A stretch of DNA of 64,000 nt. Source: Xenopus tropicalis (taxonomy: Eukaryota > Chordata > Amphibia > Anura > Pipidae). Both the position numbers and the translations under genes were made by a program. The stretch lies in contig NC_030684.2 of the NCBI RefSeq assembly GCF_000004195.4, forward strand, positions 72,523,392 through 72,587,391, read 5' to 3'. Under the pieces are notes generated by a model. It saw only the letters and a program-made list of their open reading frames with translations, was not told the DNA's origin and did not search any database. This document shows, one piece after another, positions 20,001-28,823 of this stretch (position 1 is its first letter; the number at the start of each line of letters is the position of its first letter).

Positions 20001-23000
20001 ACTTTCCTACAAGAGATTGCCACAATGTCTGAAAGACACAACGGATTTTCTTATAAGATTATCCAACCTGGGCACAGTGCAACAAAACAGTATATTATGT
20101 AGCATTGATGTACAGTCCCTTTACACGTCTATACCCCATGAGGAAGGGATGTCATACGTGGAAGAGAGGCTTTAATTAGAAAACATACAACATGCTAAGG
20201 CTTTCCTTTTGGATCTGGTTGCCTTAGTTTTGAAACAAAACTACTTTAGATTCAACCAAGATCATTTTATACAAACACAGGGCACCGCAATGGGAAGTAA
20301 TTTGGCTCCCAGTTATGCAAATATCTTTATGGATGCCATTGAACAGAAACTGATCCTTCAGAACCCCCAATTCAGTTATAAAATATTATAACTATCGTTT
20401 TGTGAATGATATTTTCCTGATATGGAACTCATCAGAGACTGAACTGGAAGAGTTCCTTTCTTACTTAAATACACAGCACCAAACAGTTAAATTCACCGCT
20501 GATTACAGTCACACTTCTATACACTATCTTGATGTGAAGGTGTGCAACCACTTAGGTGTTATTACCACAGAACTTTACAATAAACCCCTTGAAAGGAACA
20601 ACATCTTCCTACATGTCAGCTTCCACACTCCCAGCACAATCAGAGGGATCCCTAAAGGGCAATTCCTGCGCACCAGGAGAATATCCTCTGATGACACAAA
20701 ATACCTTGAAGCCTCAGATAAACTAATTGACAAATTTGCCAGCTGAGGGTACAAGAGAGCTGGCTTAGAGAACACAAGGAATGAGGTTTTGGGTCAATCT
20801 AGAAACACTTTATTAAATGTGACGAAAAAGCAAAACTTTAGAAAGGATTCCCTTCGTGATGGAATATGGTCCATCAAGTAAGAAGGTTGAGAATATTGTG
20901 AGAAAACATTGGTCCCTTCTATCACAGGATTTCACATTTGGGAAACTGTTTAAGGAAAATCCCTTATTCTCCTACAAAAGAGGAAAAAACATTGCAAATC
21001 ATCTTGTGAGGGCTGAACTAAACACAGCAAACACTAATCCAACTAGATTCCTTGCCAAACCAAAGAACGGTACGTTTGCTTGCCTAAATTGCAGTAATTG
21101 CAATTCCATAATAAAAGGTGACTACATCACACACCCCCACAAGGGCCATAAATTCCCATTAAACAGTACCATACTAGCAATTCTGACCATGTTATATATG
21201 TGTTAAAATGTCCCTGCGGTAAATTGTATGTAGGGCAAACCAAACAGGTGGTAAGAATAAGAATTGGGGAACACAAGAGATGAATCACCACGTATGATCC
21301 TAATAAGAAAAAGACACACACACACCGGTGGGCAGACATTTTTTTAATGAAAGACATAATGTAACCACTCTAAGGTGGATGGTCCTCCAGCAGGTTGCTA
21401 TGCCTACAAGAGGGGGGGGACAAGAAAGCCATGCTATTAAGACTTGAAGCGAAATGGATAGATTCTCTTAAAACTATTGAACCAAGGGGAATGAATGAGG
21501 CATGGAGTCTCAAACATTTTCTGTAAACCACAGTATTATACATTGCTAAGCTAATAACCCTTTAAAAAATGTTTTTGCAGATTGAGGCCTATACTGCGTC
21601 CTACTAAGATTACATATGGACTCTTTTTACAATGGACTGAACTACCAGATGGTATGAGTAACGTTTTTGATACATAAAGATACTATATATATTTTTTGGT
21701 GTTATGTGGATAGACCCTGCGGTAATCTCCCTGAAATGCTCTGTTTATGTAATTTATGTAATTTAAACTATGAGGTTAGACTGTCGAGTTTGGGGTTGTT
21801 TTCTCTGGAAAAAATGCGCTTGTGAGGGGACATGATTACTCTGTACAAATACATTATAGGGGATTATAGGCAGATAGGAGATGTTCTTTTTCCCATAAAA
21901 ACAACCAGGGCACCAGAAGCCACCCCTTTAGATTAGAGGAACAGAACTTTCATTTGCAGCAGCTTAGGTCATACATTTTGAAAATGGAAAGAGGGACAAA
22001 AAAATGCTGCGCACAGGGCAGCAATTTTTTTGACTGCCCAATTTTGCAACCACACCCTTAAATACCACTCCCATTTGACTAAATTTGGCAGGTTATTCAA
22101 AGTTTGAACACATTTCTGGGGGTTTTGGGGTCTTGTTTTGTGTTATTAAAGTTTTGCTAATGAAGGTGAAATTGCCCTATAGGCTAATGCCACACTGAGC
22201 GTATGGCGTATATTTTCGGCATGTGGAAAAACGCTTGCCGAAAATATCGGCATACACTCCTACCTGTGCCTGCACCCAAATGAATGAAATCCACTCGGGT
22301 GGAGGCACATGTAGCCAATATCCACTGAAGATGTGAAGTCTCGTGTTTTTTGGCAGATATCGGCTACATGTGCCTGCACCTACAGTAGAGGGGCGTATTC
22401 TCGGCAAGCGGTTTTCGGCTTGCTGAAAATACTCCCGTGTGGCATCAGCCTTAAGCTGCGAGTCTCAGTTCCCCCGAGAGACGTGTTTAGCTTATTAGTT
22501 ACAATGTATCTCAGTGCAGTGTGGCTTGTTAAGTTTTTCTGGGTTCTCTGCCAAAAGCTACTTATTTAATTAAATGTGAGAAACAATGTTTCTATGTGCA
22601 GGTAAAGATCATTAAGAATTCCGGGCTCTCTGCCAAAAGCTACTTTTTAATTAAATGTGTATATTTTTTTAGTGCAGGAGATCAAAGGGAAATGAGGGAC
22701 TTTTCAGTAAGAATCTGGGACTGTGGGCTGAGCTGTTAAAATCCAGATGAAAATCCACGAAAATCGGGACAGTTGGGAGGTGTCTACTATTTATTAAAAA
22801 CTGCAAAAAAAAAATGGATGTGGAAATGCATAAAAAAAGTTCAAAATGAAAACTGTGAACTTGTCATCATTTAAATGGCAAGAATAGCTTCCCCAAAAAT
22901 ACAAAAAACCTGAAATACCACAAAGTAAAAGGGCTGCAAAAAAATGCATAGGACAGCTTCCATTGGCGTCTACATGACCTTGATAACTTTTAGATGGCAT

Positions 23001-23850
23001 ATTTTCACATTTGTGCTTTTTTGCCGATTTGATGCATAATAAAAATCTGTTTTTTTTTTTTCAACCTGCAAAAAAATACGTATTACTGGAAAAAATTATA
23101 CAACTTTTGATAAATCTGCCTCTAAGAATGGACAGGCAGAAAACAAGAACAGATGTAAGCATCCACTTTGGCATTTAAAGTAAAACATAATATATAATTA
23201 AGTGCCCTTGTGGGCTACTGTATTGTGGCAAAACAGTAAGGCAGCTTAAGGAGAGGATTGGCATGCACTGGGCGAGCATCAGGCTAAGTTGCAAATGGTC
23301 TTTCTACGGGAAACATAGAACATGATACTTTGTAGATCTTTTTTAGAATTCCAAAATAGTGTCAAGAATCTATATATGGTAATATTGATATACATAGTTA
23401 TACATTGTTAAGAATGAGTTTTTAAATGTATCTTTTTTTCTCTGCAGGATTTGCAAATTACACTTTTATCTATTTTTAGTGCATTATTACTAAATTATTA
23501 CACTTTTTGTATTATATTTCTAATGAATTTCACATTTTAAAATAATTTTAACATTTGTAACAGGCTAATATGTATGCACTATTTATGAGTGAAGAAGGTC
23601 GGGCATTGGCCCATTTGAATTCACATATATACGTCATGATTGGATAATCACATAATGGTTTATTGATGGGGATTTGGCACAATTCCATTATTTGTATTGA
23701 GAGTGTATTTAAAGTTTGTTTAGACACTATTGTACTATCCTTAAAAAAAAGGTCTTGTTGAGGACCGAAAGGTTAGACTGCTTCTGTGCAAAGTGTTCAC
23801 AATAAAGTTGTGATTTTTTATATAGGATGTGTCAGTTGTGAAATAATTTT

Positions 23851-23890
<40 letters not shown>

Positions 23891-26055
23891 CTGGAGCAAT
23901 AGAGCAATAATGTGAGAGTGAATGCTTTACATAACTGTTCTCTTTTACAGGGTTTCTTAACCTTTTCTCAGGAATCCTAGTCTAAGGGGGAATTCACAAA
24001 AGTGGAATTTAATCCACCATATGCCAAAAAAAATTTTGTTTGCCAAAAAGTTGTAAAGTAATTTCACCAGTTTAACTCCATCTTCCTGAATATGATATTA
24101 TTAACTTAATAACCCCATAACTTACACCATCTTTAACTTGCAAATTGTACTCCAGAGGGAGTGACATAAAAGTGGAACTAACAGGAATTTGGACTAAAAT
24201 GTTTATTTACACCAGGAAATCATTAAACAACAAAATCAAAATTGCCTGAATGCCAGTGAATGTTTAAGCCACCCTATGCTTACAGTTTAGTTGTGTTCTG
24301 GAAAGATATTTTAACTCCAAACTGTACAAAACCGTCCGTATTCACAAAATTGATTTAGTTGGTTTATTTTTTTAAATTTAATTTTTTTAACTGCAAATTA
24401 ACAATAAATATATTATTTCTTACTCCAGTTACAATTTACTCTACCCAAGAATTAGTTTAAAAGAGATTGTATGCACCTGAAACTAACTAATACTTTGTAA
24501 CAGGTTTCTCTGTATTCAGGGGGATTAAAAGGACAGTATAACCTTATTCAGCATGATTTCAATGAATAGGACATGTACTAAACATATTTTTTCCCTACTG
24601 TTATAATCACAAAAAAAATCTAGTTTTTTTTGTTACTTTAGCTAAACATGGCAGACAGGGAAACTGAAGCTACTCCATGTTTAGTCCTTGTGTGATAGCT
24701 AATTAAATTCCCAATGCACAGATAATTCTCTTAGCATAATTGACACTTGCTAACAGTCACAACAAAGGGAGAAGGGGAGAGGGTTAAATGCTGCTAATTT
24801 AATTATCTACCTTGAAAGGACAAACCATAGAGTGGCTTCAGTTTCCCTGTTTGCCCTGTTCAATAAATAAAAAAACAATGTGTTCATGTGCCAGGAGGGT
24901 ACCTTTCCTAGATTAAATATCTTAAAAAAATAATTTTAAAATTTGATATTGTTCAATTAAAAACTAGAGAAACGAAAAGGCAAGATACTTTGAAGGTAAC
25001 AAAAGTGTTTTCCTGCCCAATAAACAACAATATATCAGATACTGGTGAGCTGTCCTAGCATTAACACCAGTCATTGTCAATAACTGTAGCACAACCAAAT
25101 GCAATGGGCTGCACTGGTGCAGAATTACATTCAGAAAGCTGTTATGTGCAAAACGGTTTTTATGTTGTTTATTACAAAAGGGAAAATACACTATGGGAGC
25201 TCCATTCTGCAGTGCAATGCTGCAGATTTATTAGAGTTTGTTTTATTAAATACAGCAGTAAATACAAATACAAACACACACAGATGAGGCACATAGGAGC
25301 AGTGTACGATACTCACATTTCCTGTCTACAGCAGCGGGTTTATCCATCTGATAGTTGTGTTTGCAGACTGTATCCACCACGGCCCGTTCCTTCTCTAGGA
25401 GATCCTTCTGGCCGTTCCAATAATCCGCATCCGGTTTCCCCAGCTCAGTTTTAGCGATAAACAAACCCACATCGCTGTCAAAGTACGTCCACTCCTCCTG
25501 GTTATGTATGTAAAGAACCAGAGATCTGACATTCTCGGTGCCGTTCCTGAAGTAACACTGAGACTTGTACTGAAACACGAAATCCTCTACAGGGAGAGAA
25601 CAGACAGTCGGTCAGTGTATAGCGGGACATTTGCCGGTACACATTATCGGTAAATGCAATAACATTGATGTTACTTGCTTACCAGACAGCGGCAGGGCCG
25701 GAACTAGGGGTAGGCAGAAGAGGCAGCTGCCTAGGGCGCAATGATTGAGGGGCGCCAGGCAGACTCTCCTGCCTACCCCTAGTCCGCGCTTGTCATTAGC
25801 GGTGGGGAGGGGGGGAGGGTTAGGTGCAGGGGCGAGGTAGCTTACTGGGTCCGCTTGGCCGGGCACAGCGACTGGCACAGATTTTCGGTTCCCTTCCCTC
25901 AAATAAGCACCCAGCTAGGCATAAGCGGTTGATAGTAGATATACAGAGCAGGCAGCAGGGCACACATACTGTACATTACCTGTGGGTGAGGAACACAGAC
26001 ACAAGCCCAGGGTCAGTAGTACGGACAGAACTCGCACTGATACCCCGCACATCAT
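5926..26055 (-). CDS. MHC class II beta chain gene (partial: exons 1-3)
   Basis: Encodes the beta chain of the class II heterodimer that presents endosomal peptides to CD4 T cells at the surface of antigen-presenting cells. CDS segments are 26055-25980, 25586-25317 and 6207-5926, all flanked by AG/GT and joining in one phase-1 frame. Their lengths (76, 270 and 282 nt) match the usual class II beta exons. The predicted product has a signal peptide of about 25 residues, a beta-1 domain with a glycosylation site (NGT) and the two expected cysteines, and a C1-type Ig beta-2 domain ending in SVNW. No frameshift or stop is seen. Exons for the connecting peptide, membrane span and tail were not found and probably lie below position 1. 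The 19.1-kb intron 2 is unusually long and full of transposons. Confidence 0.9.
6361..6400 (-). ncRNA. Hammerhead-like motif, left end of Penelope element 1
   Basis: On the minus strand CUGAAGAA is followed by stem II GCCACUC / GAGUGGU around AGAU, then GAAAC. Relative to the textbook core there is one extra A after CUGAAGA. The arrangement matches hammerhead-type motifs known from Penelope-like elements. Activity is uncertain. Confidence 0.5.
7946..7985 (+). ncRNA. Hammerhead-like motif, right end of Penelope element 1
   Basis: Inverted copy of the motif at 6361-6400: CUGAAGAA, stem II CACUU / GAGUG around GGAU, then GAAACGUUUUC. Stem II is weaker than in the left copy. Confidence 0.45.
7986..8590. 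other. No gene recognised
   Basis: AT-rich MHC intron 2 sequence with no open gene and no repeat I could classify. Confidence 0.4.
8784..9265 (-). repeat. 3' LTR of Gag-RRM element (482 bp)
   Basis: Full-length copy. It holds a CT-repeat (near 9006-9021) in its U3 half, and AATAAA near 8853-8848 on the minus strand as a likely polyadenylation signal. The stop codon of the gag ORF (9263-9261) lies inside this LTR, so the last coding bases depend on LTR sequence. Confidence 0.88.
9261..10880 (-). CDS. Gag polyprotein with C-terminal SR-type RNA-recognition motif (539 aa)
   Basis: Intact ORF. Residues 1-92 are an acidic N-terminal region. Residues ~95-262 look like a Gypsy/SCAN-type capsid: [31 protein letters not shown], and the SCAN-like stretch [17 protein letters not shown]. 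Residues 311-324 form a CCHC zinc knuckle (C311, C314, H319, C324). Residues ~406-478 are a full RRM with RNP2 VYIGNL (407-412) and RNP1 PGFAFVDF (441-448), plus [13 protein letters not shown] and GKTLCG, all close to SRSF3/SRSF7. No RS tail follows. Known: Gag packages RNA, and SR-protein RRMs bind RNA for splicing and export. Inferred: the RRM was captured from a host SR gene and helps bind or export the element's RNA. The start ATG lies about 195 nt after the primer site. Confidence 0.9.
   Translation of the reverse strand: MEDHLVSNEEETAASPLGSASQAGDEWVRVTDPVMDRYNRWITVLGPGLSATDRLRVFELASQEILGTRQNSQSPALDSAGSVPRSELYKPVVKVTHATFPTFDDRQENIDSYLETFEIICEDYNVPRAEWPKILAGKLTGKASDIYRELPYDQRADYEEVKRVLLENYAISPETYRLAFRAFSKEPTDTYWVFASRLCRTFDQWLRTSGVKTLEGLRQLCLMEQFLEQCAPEVRVWVWDRAPLTLDEAARLADKFLESRIQSLQGRPVLPGSCTSAYTPKVPTGHSQMAFTAQSATGMPAQELQNRAKRCFSCGSGSHLQAKCPQPPRVPVSQQPQAVAFVHPEMVEAPCQPRQTLQNHSHVCAPNDVLPTEPIGEYIVMGVQPADQMKRPRHSQTQGSNLQNCNVYIGNLGQHVSRAVLEQAFGVYGPLRRVWVAQKPPGFAFVDFEKPHDAAAAVQGLNGKTLCGRQIRVEFSIRQRHRKHINMHEWAPASRNYGFNQKPGSFVHSSQATLIPSASGSLPTEGSPINAHPLGGGAM
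9266..9282 (-). promoter_or_regulatory. Polypurine tract of Gag-RRM element
   Basis: On the minus strand CACTGGGGGGGGGAGCCA lies immediately before the 3' LTR, the position expected for the plus-strand primer. It also encodes the C-terminal residues GGGA of the ORF. Confidence 0.65.
11075..11092 (-). promoter_or_regulatory. Primer binding site, tRNA-Leu type
   Basis: Two bases after the 5' LTR the minus strand reads TGGTGGCAGCAGTGGGAT. This is complementary to the 3' end (CCA included) of vertebrate tRNA-Leu with one apparent mismatch, comparing with the tRNA as I remember it. It would prime minus-strand DNA synthesis. Confidence 0.75.
11095..11219 (-). repeat. 5' LTR of Gag-RRM element (125 bp, internally deleted)
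   Basis: Starts and ends like the 3' LTR but passes directly from the first 15 bases (TGTGACGGGTTTATC) to CGATTTGTCGC. About 357 bp present in the 3' LTR is missing. The loss removes most of U3, so this copy may lack its own promoter. Confidence 0.85.
11515..12194. other. No gene recognised
   Basis: AT-rich intron 2 sequence; no ORF, repeat ends or RNA gene that I can support. Confidence 0.4.
12195..12320 (+). repeat. SINE-like fragment with tRNA B-box-like motif
   Basis: gggtccgaggttcgattcc contains a B-box-like GGTTCGATTCC, followed by a degraded tgcaagtagtgagtg...tttgcgtgggtt block that resembles the body of widespread vertebrate SINE/LINE tails. No A box or cloverleaf fold, so it is not a working tRNA. 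Confidence 0.45.
12321..12476 (-). mobile_element. Harbinger-family terminal fragment
   Basis: The inverse of the left ends at 30732 and 60104: read on the minus strand it starts GGGGCAGATTCACTAAAGGT, then gctatttatagcatgcgttaaaa. Only this end is present. Confidence 0.6.
12477..12600 (+). repeat. Short tandem repeat, ~46-55 bp, 2.5 copies
   Basis: caatgatgggattaactt recurs near 12478, 12522 and 12569, each followed by a variant of ccccttgaaa and ggatgaaatagaaa. Confidence 0.7.
13365..14848 (+). CDS. Harbinger-associated Myb/SANT-like protein (263 aa, two exons)
   Basis: Exon 1 is 13365-13611 (donor GAAG|GTAATT) and exon 2 is 14304-14848 (acceptor TTTCACAG). Joined they give 264 codons including the stop. 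Residues 1-80 ([18 protein letters not shown], then [13 protein letters not shown]) look like the Myb/SANT-type DNA-binding protein that Harbinger elements encode beside the transposase; this is a pattern match, not a search. Residues ~90-185 are Pro/Ala-rich with a repeated [13 protein letters not shown] motif. Residues ~187-210 are almost all Glu/Ala. The C-terminus ([10 protein letters not shown]) is a short amphipathic helix. The GC content of exon 2 is far above its surroundings. Reading frame is open throughout. Confidence 0.6.
13718..13850. mobile_element. CR1 3' tail (reverse) abutting a Penelope-like tail
   Basis: 13718-13785 is the inverse of the CR1 3' end seen at 43765-43830 (gggttgaaaaaagac, ttcaacc, and repeated aacatagt). 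13786-13850 (gaaacgttgctcacaataaacct) resembles Penelope terminal sequence. Both lie in the Myb-like gene's intron. Confidence 0.55.
13967..14008. repeat. (TA)n microsatellite
   Basis: About 21 uninterrupted TA units in the intron of the Myb-like gene. Confidence 0.95.
16299..16905 (-). mobile_element. T2/Kolobok-like MITE fragment in CR1
   Basis: Starts at TTAA (16299-16302) with AAGGCGAAGGCAAGTCATTTTGG, the inverse of the end seen at 11490-11510. It contains the gggagcaggagaagggagg block of this family in reverse. The other end is degraded near 16905, where CR1 coding resumes. Carries a hAT MITE. Confidence 0.65.
16377..16620. mobile_element. hAT MITE (8-bp duplication)
   Basis: Ends CAGGGTTGGACTGGG and CCCAGTCCAACCCTG, flanked by a perfect GCTATATT at 16369-16376 and 16621-16628. 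GC-rich interior, 244 bp, no ORF. Third-level nesting: hAT in T2-like MITE in CR1. Confidence 0.88.
17826..17935 (+). ncRNA. Penelope-like tail with hammerhead-like motif
   Basis: CUUGAUAAA, stem II GGGU / ACCC around AUUG, then GAAAC. Flanking GGUACAC and GUGUUACC can pair as stem I with one bulge. The 5' core is CUUGAUAA instead of CUGAUGA, so it is probably a decayed ribozyme. The rest resembles Penelope terminal DNA near 13.8 and 23.8 kb. Confidence 0.45.
17936..18779. other. No gene recognised
   Basis: No supported ORF or repeat boundary. A short duplicated phrase (ttagttgtatcatgaa) occurs near 18567 and 18592. Confidence 0.4.
18780..19090 (-). repeat. Isolated unit of the ~394-bp satellite found at 49-56 kb
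   Basis: On the minus strand it reads aaatcatatatttttggaaa, then ccaaaatgggcaaatatgtc, tttctag, accaaactgcaa and, at its end, ggatgccaggggt. These match, in order, the landmarks of the satellite units in the piggyBac-type element. It is diverged from both unit types there and stands alone. Confidence 0.7.
19309..19460 (+). mobile_element. TTAA-type MITE end (fragment)
   Basis: ttTAAAGGACATGTCAACCC is the typical start of a Kolobok-like frog MITE. No matching right end was found before the Penelope element starts. Confidence 0.45.
19470..21525 (+). mobile_element. Penelope-like element 2 (RT and GIY-YIG, decayed)
   Basis: Near full-length coding region spread over three frames. 19472-19830: [20 protein letters not shown], the conserved N-terminal Penelope motif. 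19880-20090: [20 protein letters not shown]. 20280-20340: [18 protein letters not shown]. 20400-20746: RT core with FVNDIF, where the first catalytic Asp has become Asn. 21195-21290: GIY-YIG domain, [16 protein letters not shown] then IRIGEHK. It ends [16 protein letters not shown] to about 21525. Clearly a separate lineage from element 1. It lies in MHC intron 2. Confidence 0.9.
21765..21968 (+). mobile_element. CR1 LINE fragment
   Basis: Closely matches 43328-43530 of the CR1 copy (aactatgaggttagactgtc, then ggggacatgattactctgta and cataaaaacaa). One short segment of the C-terminal coding region only. Confidence 0.8.
21970..22787 (-). mobile_element. hAT-like MITE, second copy, with nested MITE
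   Basis: Inverse of the element at 4652-5197 (shared atcaaagggaaatgagggac and ttcagtaagaatctgggact). The left terminal repeat is eroded (catacattttg). A different MITE at 22179-22451 sits inside. Confidence 0.7.
22179..22451. mobile_element. Palindromic MITE nested in hAT-like MITE
   Basis: Ends GGCTAATGCCACACTG and GTGTGGCATCAGCC, with internal inverted blocks (cgcttgccgaaaata; gccgatatc-type). Flanked by ATA/TTA, suggesting a 3-bp duplication. Confidence 0.6.
22788..23202. other. No gene; MITE-like AT-rich sequence
   Basis: The segment ending gataaatctgcctct near 23114 resembles a decayed Harbinger MITE end. Nothing else is recognisable. Confidence 0.35.
23203..23830 (+). mobile_element. 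Penelope-like element 3, 3' fragment
   Basis: 23203-23275 encodes [21 protein letters not shown], a GIY-YIG endonuclease core. An AT-rich 3' region follows. It ends near 23740-23830 with a hammerhead-like remnant: stem II GGUCUU / AGGACC, then CGAAAGG, but no CUGAUGA. No RT remains. Confidence 0.75.
23831..25316. other. No gene; (TA)n and MITE remnants
   Basis: (TA)n at about 23855-23888. From 23975 to 24370 the words attcacaaaa and tggaattt... recur in inverted order, suggesting a decayed MITE. 24530-24860 has another weakly inverted repeat: gctaaacatggcagacaggg...ccctgtttgccctgttc. The MHC exon 2 follows directly. Confidence 0.4.
25317..25586 (-). CDS. MHC class II beta exon 2 (beta-1, peptide-binding domain)
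   Basis: Acceptor CTGTAG before 25586, donor T|GTGAGT after 25317; 270 nt. The translation begins [20 protein letters not shown] and continues with [19 protein letters not shown] and VDTVCKHNY, the standard class II beta-1 landmarks. Cys in QCYF and in TVCKHNY form the expected disulfide. NGT is the conserved N-glycosylation site. This exon is normally the polymorphic one. Confidence 0.93.
25690..25800. repeat. Foldback repeat in MHC intron 1
   Basis: aactaggggtaggcag near 25700 is mirrored by ctgcctacccctagt near 25768-25783, around agaggcagctgcctaggg. It looks like part of a dispersed GC-rich frog repeat; no coding content. Confidence 0.5.
25980..26055 (-). CDS. MHC class II beta exon 1 (signal peptide)
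   Basis: Two adjacent ATG codons (26055-26053 and 26052-26050). I chose the first only as the upstream option. The peptide runs [16 protein letters not shown] then GLCLCSSPT, a typical hydrophobic signal sequence. The donor is ACAG|GTAATG after 25980. The split codon (G plus AG of exon 2) gives Glu, so the mature chain begins near EDFVFQYK. Confidence 0.85.
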
Positions 26056-26144
26056 TGGGTCCAGATAGGATAAAAGCAAAATAACTGAGTTGTGAGAAAG
26101 GGGCACTTGTAATAGTCTGGTTCAAGTTCTGCACAGAGAGCTGA

Positions 26145-26206
26145 CACCAATCGGCTGCTCACAGCAATGTCATCACTTGTTACTAAGGAGAGACACCAAT
26201 TTGGTG
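26145..26206 (-). promoter_or_regulatory. MHC class II X-Y promoter module
   Basis: Reading the minus strand: X1-like CCTTAGTAACAAGTG (26188-26174) overlaps X2/CRE-like TGATGACA (26175-26168); 20 nt after X1 comes the Y box CCGATTGGTG (26154-26145). This is the conserved spacing for RFX/CREB/NF-Y assembly with CIITA. A palindrome caccaatttggtg at 26194-26206 is where an S/W box would sit, but its match is weak. The ATG is 90 bp downstream of the Y box. It supports a live, CIITA-controlled gene. Confidence 0.8.
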
Positions 26207-26324
26207 GAATTTCCAGTATGAATATCATCCTCATGATTTGCTTGTACAGAGGCAAGTGTTAATAAGTTACCCAGCAGATTCCCATATTATAATAAAAAAC
26301 AGGGACATTTAAGAGCTGTGACAC

Positions 26325-26535
26325 ATGGGGAGATTAGTCACGCCACAACAAATCTCTGTTGTCGCGGGTGACTAATCTCCCCGGAATGCCATCCCACCTG
26401 CTAGAATGTAAATCGCCGGTGGGATGGCATACGCGGCGCCGGGAATTGCCGAAGTTGCCTTCAGAGGAAACTTCGGTGACTTTGACAAATTGTGGAACCG
26501 CGTATGCCATCCCACTGGCGATTTACATTCTAGCC
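26325..26535. repeat. Foldback repeat upstream of the MHC promoter
   Basis: Two hairpins: ggagattagtcac with gtgactaatctcc (26329-26381), and ctagaatgtaaatcgcc with ggcgatttacattctag (26400-26533), the latter including gtgggatggcat and its inverse. It starts about 120 bp upstream of the X box. Confidence 0.65.
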
Positions 26536-26884
26536 GGTGTACCCCTGCCCTAATACTTAGGTGCAACATTTTATTTGTACAAGTACACTTTCCTACATCT
26601 AGTATAACTAAGGTACTCTTCTACCACTCAGGTTTGTCTTATTGGGTTAGATTATTTTATTGGTTCAGTTCAGCTTGCTATATGGCCCATTATTTTGTAT
26701 GTATATTAACTGGTGTTATTAAAGGGAATGAAAGGTGTTTTTCAAGAACAACAGTTGCTGCAGGTTTGGAGATCCGGTGGTTAACGATAATTACCTCTGC
26801 TAAAACACACATTTATCATTTATCAGACAATTATCATAAAATTATCAGCATTTTATATTTTAGTAGCCAGGACAAGTACCTGCT

Positions 26885-27143
26885 CAGTGTCGGACTGGCC
26901 CACCAGGATACCAGGAAAACTCCCGGTGGGCCCAGGTGTCAGTGGGCCCTCTTGCTTCTGACTGTTTGGCCAATTGCATGGTCATTCCCTGTTTTTGTAT
27001 GGGAGAAAGAGATGGATAGAGGATAGAGAAAAGAGACTTGGATAATAAAGAAGTTGAGGGAGGAGAGGAGGAATAATAGTTTAGAAAGTGGGCCTATGGT
27101 TCAAGGTTTTCTGGGGGGCCCCTGGGATCTCAGTCCGACACTG
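26885..27143. mobile_element. hAT MITE (8-bp duplication)
   Basis: Ends CAGTGTCGGACTGG and AGTCCGACACTG, flanked by a perfect TACCTGCT at 26877-26884 and 27144-27151. 259 bp. Related in end sequence to 16377-16620. Confidence 0.88.
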
Positions 27144-27406
27144 TACCTGCTACTCGTAGCTCTGTGTGCTACGATAAGTTTCATCATCCAATGACAGGGA
27201 AAGGATATAAGATAAAAGATTATATTAACTGTCAATTTGATTTTGTTATCTATAACCTGAAGTGTCCCTATAGCAAGATTTATGTGGGCGAAACCACTAG
27301 GGCTTTGACAATAAGGATTGGAGAACACAGGAGTGATGTTAGATTAGGAAAAAGTACATCTCCCATTGCTAGACATTTTTTACAAGAGAAACATCAGGTA
27401 AGCCAA

Positions 27407-28823
27407 TTGTATGTATGTGTGTATATCTTTATTTATAAAGCGCTACTTATGTACGTAGCGCTGTACAGTAGAATACATTAATACAAACAGAGGGTTATTA
27501 AGATAATAATAGATAAATACAAAATATAACAATAAATACAGATAAATACAGCTGCAATAAGTTAAGAGTCGAGGACACAAGAGGAAGGAGGTCCCTGCCC
27601 CGTACAGCTTACAATCTATATGGGAGGGGTAACTTACAGACACAAATAGGCAAATATAAGTGCTGTAGGTCACAGTGGGTGACACTACAATATAAGTGCC
27701 AGTTCCCAGATCAGGTGCTGGGCGAGTGCTCCAAAAGGTAGTCTTTAACTCTAGTTTTAAAAAGACTGGAGGAGGATTCTCTCCAGAGGAAATCAGGGAG
27801 GGCATTCCAAATGTAAGGGGCAGCAAGGCAGAAAGGTTTAAGGCGGGAAACTGCAGTAGTAGTGGGGGGCGCAACCAAACGATCGCTTTGTGAGGAACGA
27901 AGGAGTCGGCCAGGAACATACAGAGACACAAGGGAAGAGATGTAGTGAGGAGCAGAGGAATGGAGGGCTTTGAAGCTTAGGAGAAGAAGTTTGCAAGATA
28001 TTCTTTGTTTAATAGGAAGCCACGATAAGGACTTTAGCAGGGGAAGGGCCTGAACTCTCCTGGATTAGAGGAGGAGAATTCTGGCAGCAGTATTTAATAT
28101 AGACTGTAGGGGGGAAAGATGGGAGTTAGGGAGGCCGGTTAGTAGCAGGTTGCAGTAGTCCAGTCGTGACAGGATGAGAGCATGCATGAGCAGCTTAGCT
28201 GTTGCAGTAGAAAGAAAGGGACGAATTTTGGCAATATTGCGTAAGAAAAAGTGACAGGTTCTGACAGTGGTGTTAATGTGGTTAGAAAAGGAGAGACTGG
28301 AGTCAAAGATCACCCCCAAACAACACGCCGAATCGACGGGGTTGATGAGGGTGCCATCAATAGAGATAGAAAAGGGGGGGGGTAGGACCAGGCTTAGGTG
28401 GAAAGATCATTAGTTCAGTTTTTGTTAGGTTGAGTTTGAGGTGGCGATGGTTCATCCAGTTAGAGATAGCCAGGAGGCAGTTAGAGATTTGAGTCTCAGT
28501 TTCAACTGTTAACGAAGGGGCCAACAGATACATTTGGATATCATCAGCATACAGATGGTATTTGAAGCCAAATGAATGGATAAGATCTCCCAAAGACAGC
28601 GTATAAAGGGAGAACAATGGCCCAAGTACAGAGCCTTGGGGTACCCCCACATTAAGAGGAACTGGAGATGAGGTTTTGTTAGCATAGGAGACAGTGAATG
28701 AACGGTTAGAGAGATAAGAAGAGATCCAGGATGCAGCCTGACTACGGAGACCAATCGAATGCAGAATTTGCATCAGGAGGGAGTGGTCAACCGTATCAAA
28801 CGCAGCCAATAGATCTATTGCTA
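27407..28823 (-). mobile_element. L2-type LINE, 5'-truncated
   Basis: Minus-strand RT from [11 protein letters not shown] (28809) through [10 protein letters not shown] and [10 protein letters not shown] (the catalytic YADD), then GVIFDSSLSFSNHI and LILSRLDYCNLLLTGLPNS, to VKDYLLEHSP near 27720. It ends in a 3' tail with a small hairpin (gcgctac/gtagcgc around 27440-27465) and an ata/gtat microsatellite at 27407-27430. 3' hairpin tails are known in L2-clade LINEs. A few frameshifts; otherwise similar to the copy at 38.6-40.05 kb. Confidence 0.88.
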
